Assembly (NCBI GenBank): GCA_031266895.1
Contig: JAISAD010000105.1
Span: forward strand, 1-13,220
Length of the DNA: 13,220 bases
Source of the DNA: Bacteroidales bacterium
Lineage (GTDB): Bacteria > Bacteroidota > Bacteroidia > Bacteroidales > WCHB1-69
Direction of reading: 5' to 3'
A program made the position numbers and the translations under genes. Positions 8,378 through 13,220 of this stretch are shown piece by piece (positions within the stretch are counted from its first letter, which is position 1; the number at the start of each line of letters is the position of its first letter). The notes beneath the pieces are model-generated. The model saw only the letters and a program-made list of their open reading frames with translations, was not told where the DNA came from and did no database searches.

Positions 8378-11300
8378 TTACTCATTGGTCTTATTTTTCT
8401 TTTCCATATCGTCTAATTCGGCTATTTTTCTTCTTGCAGTCTCTTTTAAATCAATGCATTCGTAATTATCTACAATGCTTTGATAAGTGTGTCGTGCCTG
8501 AAAATAATTGCCCTTTTTTACATAAAGATCGCCATACAGGATGAAAGTAGAGGCCAACCAGTATTCGGAACTGTAATTGCTGCCCAAAATGCTGGCAATC
8601 TGCTTTTCGCAAGTCTCTATATTATTTTGTTTCAATTCGATATAGGCAATCAAATAGGCAGATTCAGCGGCTGCATCATTAGAATTATTGACCGTGAGGT
8701 CGCCAAATAACTTTTTTGCTGTGGGATAATTATTTAGCTCATAGGCCGATTTTCCTCCGATATATTGGGCATCAGCTTTTAGATCAGGATCGAGGGAAGG
8801 CAACTCCAGCAATGCATTTACAGCAACAAGTACCTCCTCATAGTTTTTTAACTCGTAGGCACAGCGCATCCGGCCATTCATGCCCAATAGCTGGTTTTCA
8901 TTCGAGGAGGATACTTCGCCTAACAGGTTGAAATATTTTAATGCTGTTGCATAATCTTTCTTATTGTATGTAATAGTCGCCGCCTTTTTTATAGCTGTTT
9001 CATAATCCTCGGTACGGTAGTTATTAATCAAACTTTCATAATCGCTCAAGGCTGCATCAAAACGATTCATTCCGTAGGCGCATTCCGCTCTGTAAAAATG
9101 GGCTTTGGCAGCAAACAGACCGGTGGAAAATTGATCCAGGTAGCGGGTCAAGCCTGTAACGGCTGCTTCGCAATCGCCACGCATGTATCTAAGCTCAGCC
9201 GCTTTAAACGCTGAAGAATCCTGTTTCCCTTTTGAAATATCGATATTGCTTTTGCGTCTTATGTAATCAAAAAATTCGATGGTATTGCCCTGATCGGTAT
9301 AGATGCTCTCCAGATTGCCCATTGCATCCTTGGCCTCCTGCGAACCCGGATAGGTCTCAAACACATGCTTGTAGGTGGCAATGGCCTCCTCCTGATTTTG
9401 ATTGTTCAGGTACGATTGTGCCAAATGGGTATAGGCCTGTCGAATATAAGGACTTTTCGGGTACTTGCGAATAAAGCTTTTGTAAGCATTGATAGCCAGT
9501 GTATAGTTTTTTTGCGTGTGGTATGAACCGGCCAATTCATATTCGGCATCGTCTATATAGGGACTTTTCGGATAGTTGACCATTAATTTTTCCAGCAAGT
9601 TCGCTTTTTTAGCATAATTCTGCTGAAAACCATAACACTGTGCCTGCTGATAGAGTGCATAGTCAGCATTCTGCTGCTTCAATGTTTCACATTTCTCATA
9701 TTGGGCAATAGCCTGTTTCAGATCGCGTTGCATCAAATAACAGTCGCCCAGTCGGGCACAGGCATCCGCTTTCAGCACCATATCATTTTTTGCTGCATTG
9801 CTCTTCAAAAATTCGGTAAAGGCCTGTTTTGCATCCTCATACTTGCCTGTTTTAAGAGCGGCATACCCGTACGAGTAGGCCGATTGAGCATAATTTTCAT
9901 CTTGAGCTGCTAAATTGTTTTTTCTGTAGTTCTGCAACGAAAAGTAAGCTTGCTGTACATTGCCTTTCCGGTACTCGCACTCCCCCTTCCAATAGAGATT
10001 AGAGATGTTGAGATACTTGTCCATGGGATAGCTTAGCGACTTTTCGAGCATTGCCAGCGCCAAATCATGATTGCGGTTGTTAATTAGCTCTAATGCCCTA
10101 AAGTGAGTGCAGCGCTGGTAAGCTTTTAATATGGAGGGACTTTTGCTCTGTATCTTTTCAATAGAGTTAATGGCTCCCTGATAATTTTTTGTGGACATAT
10201 AGATAGAGGATAGATAGGCATTGGCCTCTTCGTTGCGCGACGAATTGGGATACTGATTAATATAATCTTCCAATGCTTTGATAGCGCTGTTGAAAGAGCC
10301 GGTTGAGGTTTGGTACTGCAATTTGGCATAGTTATAGAGCGCATCCTCCTTAATAGCAGGCATGTAGTCGTATTTGCCCGCTTCGGAAAAGCTCTGGCTT
10401 GCCATAGCATACTGATTATTTTGCAGATAACAGTCTCCGATAATGTAGTAGCTATTTTGCGTAGTCGCATCTTTTTCTGAAGTGGTTTTGTAAAGATATT
10501 CGATAGCATCCTGATAGCGCTTCACCTGATAGTAGGTGTAGCCGATGGCAAAATTGTCATTGCGTTCGAGCTTGGGCGTGCCCTCCTGCAGAAAGTTATC
10601 AAAGCAGGCGGCAGCCTGTGCATATTTGCCTAAGCTGTAATAGGCAATGCCTGTAGCGCGGTTTATTTCCGCCCTGTTTTTATCCGAAGCTACTTTCAGC
10701 AACGAAGGAGCAATGTCAATCAGCTCCTGATAACGACCCTGTGTGAAGTAAATTTGCACTAAATAGTATGGCACTGATTCGACATAATCGGGGTCATCTT
10801 TCAGGGTCAGAAAATTCTGTAAAGCTGCCTCGTAATGTCCCTCTTCATACTCAATATGCGCCAGATAGTAGGTAGCCCGCTTGCTGTAGGGAGAGTCGCC
10901 GTATTTACTTTCGTGCAGCAGTATATGCGCTTCATCGCGATTACCCAATTCAAGATAGGCATACCCTTTTTTAAACTTGTATTCGGCTACATCTTCCTTT
11001 TTTACATGACGGGCATCCAGCAATTCAAAACACTCTATTACTTTCCTGTACTGTTGTTTATTGAAATAATAGCGACCGGCATAAAAATAGGCTTCAGGCA
11101 CCAGCGAATGGGCAGGATAACGTCTAATAAAATCTTTCAACAGGAAGGCGGCATCCTCATTGAGCAGACAGGCCGCACATACGCCCATATAAAAATAGGA
11201 ATGGGAGTGCAAGTCCTGCTGCTGGTCGGTCGTATTTTCATAAACATATTTAAAATATTGTTGTGCCGCACCATACTTCTCTTTCTGAAAAAGCTCAACC

Positions 11301-11422
11301 GCCGTGTTAAATTCATATTGCGGAGACTTATATATAAGCGGACGCTGTGCGCATACATCAGTAGTGGCCACTATCATTAAAACTACAAGAAAACGCTTAA
11401 AACCCAATAATTTCATATACAT
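8378..11422 (-). CDS. Large exported tetratricopeptide repeat protein
   Basis: This 1014-residue protein has a signal peptide (MYMKLLGFKRFLVVLMIVATTDVCAQ). There is no proper lipobox, since the residues before Cys are TDV, so cleavage by signal peptidase I at CAQ is more likely than lipidation. The rest is almost entirely TPR-like helical repeats, for example YYLAHIEYEEGHYEAALQNF, AYTHLAQSYLNNQNQEEAIA and AKAHFYRAECAYGMNRFDAA. The repeats are much more diverged than those of the TPR gene at 1472. Periplasmic TPR superhelices act as scaffolds, and large ones next to outer-membrane barrels recur in Bacteroidota. The barrel gene follows directly, and its reading frame overlaps or nearly abuts this stop, so translation is likely coupled. 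An ATG at 11416 (M3) is an equally good start. No catalytic domain is visible. Possible roles include barrel assembly, cell-surface organisation or gliding/secretion support, all inferred. Confidence 0.88.
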   Translation of the reverse strand: MYMKLLGFKRFLVVLMIVATTDVCAQRPLIYKSPQYEFNTAVELFQKEKYGAAQQYFKYVYENTTDQQQDLHSHSYFYMGVCAACLLNEDAAFLLKDFIRRYPAHSLVPEAYFYAGRYYFNKQQYRKVIECFELLDARHVKKEDVAEYKFKKGYAYLELGNRDEAHILLHESKYGDSPYSKRATYYLAHIEYEEGHYEAALQNFLTLKDDPDYVESVPYYLVQIYFTQGRYQELIDIAPSLLKVASDKNRAEINRATGIAYYSLGKYAQAAACFDNFLQEGTPKLERNDNFAIGYTYYQVKRYQDAIEYLYKTTSEKDATTQNSYYIIGDCYLQNNQYAMASQSFSEAGKYDYMPAIKEDALYNYAKLQYQTSTGSFNSAIKALEDYINQYPNSSRNEEANAYLSSIYMSTKNYQGAINSIEKIQSKSPSILKAYQRCTHFRALELINNRNHDLALAMLEKSLSYPMDKYLNISNLYWKGECEYRKGNVQQAYFSLQNYRKNNLAAQDENYAQSAYSYGYAALKTGKYEDAKQAFTEFLKSNAAKNDMVLKADACARLGDCYLMQRDLKQAIAQYEKCETLKQQNADYALYQQAQCYGFQQNYAKKANLLEKLMVNYPKSPYIDDAEYELAGSYHTQKNYTLAINAYKSFIRKYPKSPYIRQAYTHLAQSYLNNQNQEEAIATYKHVFETYPGSQEAKDAMGNLESIYTDQGNTIEFFDYIRRKSNIDISKGKQDSSAFKAAELRYMRGDCEAAVTGLTRYLDQFSTGLFAAKAHFYRAECAYGMNRFDAALSDYESLINNYRTEDYETAIKKAATITYNKKDYATALKYFNLLGEVSSSNENQLLGMNGRMRCAYELKNYEEVLVAVNALLELPSLDPDLKADAQYIGGKSAYELNNYPTAKKLFGDLTVNNSNDAAAESAYLIAYIELKQNNIETCEKQIASILGSNYSSEYWLASTFILYGDLYVKKGNYFQARHTYQSIVDNYECIDLKETARRKIAELDDMEKKNKTNE

Positions 11423-11467
11423 TTTTTGTTACAGGTCATATAAATGATACCATCATTAATAAATGGA

Positions 11468-11475
11468 CAAAAATA
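11468..11475 (-). promoter_or_regulatory. Candidate -7 promoter element for the TPR/barrel operon
   Basis: On the minus strand this reads TATTTTTG, an exact TANNTTTG match, 45 nt before the TPR gene's ATG at 11422. The nearest TTG upstream (11508-11510) is too far for a good -33 element, so confidence is moderate. Confidence 0.42.
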
Positions 11476-11622
11476 CGGGGATTAGGAATATCCAGCAGTG
11501 CTGCCTTCAATTTTTTTTAAACATGCTGCTTTTAATAAACTTCTGGAGGAAAAGAAAGAAAAATATTAGGCCTGCACTCAACTCATTACAGCAAGCCATA
11601 AAAGATGATAAGGGGTTGTTAC

Positions 11623-11634
11623 TTTTGTACAAAA
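11623..11634. repeat. Perfect 12-bp palindrome next to an A10 run
   Basis: TTTTGTACAAAA is self-complementary and merges with a run of A to 11640. It could be an operator half-turn site or chance in AT-rich DNA. It lies about 200 nt upstream of the TPR operon start. Confidence 0.35.
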
Positions 11635-11733
11635 AAAAAACAGTTACATATCCACAGGATGCGGCGGCTCTAAAAACAGGCTCTTATTGCGCTTTATAAC
11701 TTGCTGCGTATCAGGCCTGTAATTATGCCCCAG

Positions 11734-11839
11734 AAAACGAGTATTCGTTTTACCCAAAACGAATACTCACTTTACTCAAAACGAGTATTCACTTTACCTA
11801 AAACGAGTATTCATTTTACTGAAAACGAATACTCGTTTT
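11734..11839. repeat. Five-unit 22-bp tandem array of near-palindromes
   Basis: Units start at 11734, 11756, 11778, 11800 and 11822, an exact 22-bp period. Each has an 18-bp near-palindrome plus a 4-bp spacer (ACCC, ACTC, ACCT, ACTG). The first unit (AAAACGAGTATTCGTTTT) and the last (AAAACGAATACTCGTTTT) are reverse complements, and each gives a perfect 7-bp stem with a 4-nt loop. The three inner units have 5 or 6 of 7 pairs. The period is not a multiple of three, so it is not coding. The array begins 11 nt after the HU-like gene's stop, so on the minus strand the nearest unit could also act as a weak terminator. Spacing close to two helical turns places all sites on one DNA face, as in operator or iteron arrays. 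Confidence 0.9.
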
Positions 11840-11850
11840 TATCGAACCGA

Positions 11851-12231
11851 TTATAGCTTTTCAAATCTAAGGTTATTGAGCATGACTTTTATTTCGACGC
11901 CGGGACGGAATGCCACCTTTCTGGTTTTAATCATGGAAGTATTGAATTTAGCTTCCGTTTCTGCGCCTTTGCTGCCTATGCTCACTTGAAATGACCCGAA
12001 ATCATCCAGACGGACAATCTGCCCCGCCGAGAGATGTTCTACCAGCACTTCGGTAAGAGCTACCAGCACTGCCTGCGTGTCGGCAGGGCTTACCGTGCTG
12101 CGCCGTGCAATCTCTTTGCCCAGGGCTTTGGTGTCTATGCTGCCTGTATTTTTGGTGGCAGCATACCATTTCTTGGGTTCTTGGGGGCTAAGCGGATTTC
12201 CCCTTTCGTTTACATTGTACTTGATTGGCAT
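11851..12231 (-). CDS. HU-family DNA-binding protein with N-terminal extension (HU-HIG-like)
   Basis: This 126-residue nucleoid-type protein has an HU/IHF fold. After an extension of about 30 residues (MPIKYNVNERGNPLSPQEPK...), the helical dimerisation part runs at about residues 31-70 (TKALGKEIARRSTVS, then ALTEVLVEHLSAG). The beta saddle follows, with the signature QIVRLDDFGSFQVS (Gly79, Phe81), and a FRPGVEIKVML end replaces the canonical FKPG segment. The arm lacks the usual RNP tip, which fits the Bacteroidota HU-HIG group rather than canonical HupA/HupB or IHF. A role in DNA bending or local regulation is inferred from the family. A -7 element lies upstream, and a duplicated 12-bp motif in the leader resembles the repeat array beyond the stop codon, so it may bind its own flanks. 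The first ATG at 12231 is preceded by an AT-rich leader without a Shine-Dalgarno sequence. Confidence 0.9.
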   Translation of the reverse strand: MPIKYNVNERGNPLSPQEPKKWYAATKNTGSIDTKALGKEIARRSTVSPADTQAVLVALTEVLVEHLSAGQIVRLDDFGSFQVSIGSKGAETEAKFNTSMIKTRKVAFRPGVEIKVMLNNLRFEKL

Positions 12232-12245
12232 TATTTCTAAAATTT

Positions 12246-12269
12246 AAAATGAATATTAAAATGAATATT
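12246..12269. repeat. Tandem 12-bp direct repeat in the HU-like gene leader
   Basis: AAAATGAATATT occurs twice head to tail (12246-12257 and 12258-12269), 14-38 nt upstream of the HU-like ATG and probably inside its 5' leader. It matches 11 of 12 bases of the reverse complement of 11806-11817 in the 22-bp array, and 10 of 12 bases of AAAACGAATACT in array units 2 and 5. Confidence 0.8.
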
Positions 12270-12441
12270 ACAGTCCCTTAACGAAACAGGCTGCAAAGAT
12301 ACTATAAATTCTTTTACTTTTCCTGACTTTATAATATTCAGGGGCAATAGCGGATACTGTCATAACCTTGTCCATCATATTTGATTCTTTTGCTACTTGA
12401 ATCTTCTTTGTTGAAGTAAGGGACGCTACGGCTTCTTTCAT
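12268..12441 (-). CDS. Possible small ORF of 57 residues, doubtful
   Basis: An ATG at 12441 opens a frame of 57 codons (start MKEAVASLTSTKKIQVAKES, end SIFAACFVKGL) on the same strand as the RHS cassette, 20 nt after its stop. The composition is plausible for a small soluble protein with a basic C-terminal part, but I recognise no family. The HU-like gene's candidate -7 element lies inside it and its stop overlaps the leader repeat. It could be a real small gene (an immunity-like partner of the RHS cassette, by position only), a decayed remnant, or a chance frame in the HU-like gene's upstream region. Confidence 0.22.
   Translation of the reverse strand: MKEAVASLTSTKKIQVAKESNMMDKVMTVSAIAPEYYKVRKSKRIYSIFAACFVKGL
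12294..12301 (-). promoter_or_regulatory. Candidate -7 promoter element for the HU-like gene
   Basis: On the minus strand this reads TATCTTTG, an exact TANNTTTG match, about 62 nt before the ATG at 12231. Transcription from it would place the duplicated 12-bp motif in the 5' leader. No clear -33 TTTG is seen at standard spacing. Confidence 0.5.
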
Positions 12442-12461
12442 TACTTCCTGAAATGCCCGGC

Positions 12462-13037
12462 CTATAAATCATTGTTCCTTGTGGCTGTGGCATCTCCCTT
12501 ATCATTCGAAGCCGCGGATGATGAGGTTTTATATGACTGATTGGCAGTAGAAGATGCCGAATTAATTTTCTCTTTAGGCTCGAAACTGGGCGGTGGATCC
12601 TTTAATCCATTCACTATTTCCTCTCCATTGGGGTCAACTAACTTTATTGGATTATTGGCTACATAAGCATAGGGCGTTAGGCCTGGGTACTTGCTTGCCA
12701 TCGGGTCCACAGAGAGGAAGATACTCAAATCCGAGTCATAATATCGTGCGCCGAAGTAGTGATATTTACTTTCTTCGTCCATTTCCTTAGCCGAGAATGA
12801 ATATTTTGAACCCCAGTCCGTTGTGCGCTGGTCAACTAATGGTTCTCCAAAGGGCAGGTATTGCAGATACTGTATGGCCTGGCCGGCGCTGTCGGTTACC
12901 CATGCGGCGCTGCCCAGGTGGTCGGGGTGGTAAAAATAGAGGTCGGTTTCGGGGGATGCCGTGCTTTGAAAATACAATCCATAATACAGGGAATTTGTTT
13001 CTGTGGAGTGTGTAAACCTGTTTTTATCTTTTTTCAT
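12462..13037 (-). CDS. Orphan RHS-repeat core C-terminal cassette
   Basis: This 191-residue protein corresponds to the end of the RHS-repeat-associated core domain. Landmarks are FYHPDHLGSAAWVTD (35-49), QYLPFGEP (59-66), YSFSAKEMDEESKYHYFGARYYD (79-101), LSVDPMASKYPG (108-119), YAYVANNPI (123-131) and DPNG (135-138). In full RHS/YD proteins this core caps a shell of hundreds of repeat residues and is followed by a variable toxin. Here the repeats are absent, and the tail (139-191) is Ser/Ala/Asn-rich with no recognisable toxin domain. An in-frame TGA lies two codons before the ATG, so the frame does not simply continue upstream. It has no signal peptide. It is either a displaced RHS tip cassette, of the kind used for recombination of RHS ends, or a truncated remnant. 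The family is secure; whether it is functional is not. Confidence 0.85.
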   Translation of the reverse strand: MKKDKNRFTHSTETNSLYYGLYFQSTASPETDLYFYHPDHLGSAAWVTDSAGQAIQYLQYLPFGEPLVDQRTTDWGSKYSFSAKEMDEESKYHYFGARYYDSDLSIFLSVDPMASKYPGLTPYAYVANNPIKLVDPNGEEIVNGLKDPPPSFEPKEKINSASSTANQSYKTSSSAASNDKGDATATRNNDL

Positions 13038-13171
13038 CTTTCAAATATATTGATTTTTTCCTAAGGAACTTATAGGTGCAATATCGTAAACTACCGCGAT
13101 TAACGTAAAGTGGTTAAGTTATCATTTTCTATTCTGTTGTATTTTAATAAGTACGGAATCAACTAAAATAG

Positions 13172-13204
13172 TACTATCTTTCAATATTGTAACGGAAGAT
13201 AGTA
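13172..13204. repeat. 9-bp perfect inverted repeat with 15-nt spacer
   Basis: TACTATCTT (13172-13180) pairs perfectly with AAGATAGTA (13196-13204). The spacer contains the 8-bp palindrome CAATATTG (13182-13189). There is no T-run after it on the plus strand, so a terminator is unlikely. An operator or transposon-end-like element is possible. It lies in a 183-nt noncoding stretch at the window end. Confidence 0.5.
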
Positions 13205-13220
13205 GTTTGTCAAAAAATGC

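Larger units (their letters stand above)
11423..11850. other. 428-nt intergenic region between the HU-like gene and the TPR operon
   Basis: This gap holds a candidate -7 element for the TPR operon (11468-11475), a perfect 12-bp palindrome next to an A-run (11623-11640), a DnaA-box-like nonamer one mismatch from TTATCCACA (11648-11656) and a five-unit 22-bp repeat array (11734-11839). A 78-codon plus-strand frame at 11463-11699 shows no protein-like features and is not called. Confidence 0.75.

Noticed and set aside
11620..11627. TACTTTTG, an exact plus-strand -7 match
   Set aside because: There is no -33 element and no real plus-strand gene downstream. It overlaps a palindrome in AT-rich DNA and is probably chance.
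11463..11699. 78-codon plus-strand frame in the intergenic region
   Set aside because: It has biased composition, no domain, no recognisable promoter and no conserved motif, and it overlaps the candidate promoter of the opposite-strand TPR operon.
11734..11839. CRISPR interpretation of the 22-bp array
   Set aside because: The constant part is 18 bp with 4-bp spacers and there are no cas genes. Units differ at palindromic positions instead of having unique spacers.
13042..13049. TATATTTG on the minus strand just before the RHS ATG
   Set aside because: It matches TANNTTTG but sits only 4 nt from the start codon, so transcription would begin inside the gene; there is no -33 element.

Overview
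The window looks like a chromosomal segment from a Bacteroidota bacterium. The reasons are: signal peptides that end in ...AQ; exact or near matches to the phylum's -7 promoter element TANNTTTG upstream of several genes, usually without a Shine-Dalgarno sequence; an HU-like protein with the N-terminal extension typical of the phylum; a large periplasmic TPR protein paired with an outer-membrane barrel; and an RHS C-terminal cassette. Species cannot be assigned from sequence alone.

Layout. (1) Bases 31-4957, plus strand: a secreted heavy-metal-associated (HMA) domain protein; thioredoxin reductase (trxB); a TPR protein of six perfect 34-residue repeats fused to a DUF2971-like C-terminal region; and the Fe-S scaffold sufB behind a good Bacteroidota promoter. 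(2) Bases 4960-6483: a polytopic GT-C-like membrane protein that starts 2 nt after sufB, in the place where sufC/sufD would normally be expected. (3) Bases 6502-11422, minus strand: a two-gene operon encoding a 1014-residue exported TPR protein and then an outer-membrane beta-barrel protein. (4) Bases 11423-11850: a 428-nt intergenic region with a candidate promoter, a 12-bp palindrome and a five-unit array of 22-bp near-palindromic repeats. (5) Bases 11851-13037, minus strand: an HU-like DNA-binding protein, a doubtful 57-codon ORF and an orphan RHS-core cassette. (6) Bases 13038-13220: noncoding, with one inverted repeat near the window end.

How the parts relate. The plus-strand genes before base 5000 are mostly redox and metal housekeeping (metal binding, thiol reduction, Fe-S assembly), interrupted by the accessory-looking TPR/DUF2971-like gene. 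The minus-strand pair is an envelope module. The most unusual feature is around the HU-like gene. Five 22-bp repeats of an 18-bp near-palindrome lie directly after its stop codon, and a related 12-bp motif is tandemly duplicated in its 5' leader. The gene is therefore bracketed by versions of one motif (AAAAYGAATAYT), which could mean autoregulation or nucleoprotein assembly. That is an inference from sequence and has not been shown.
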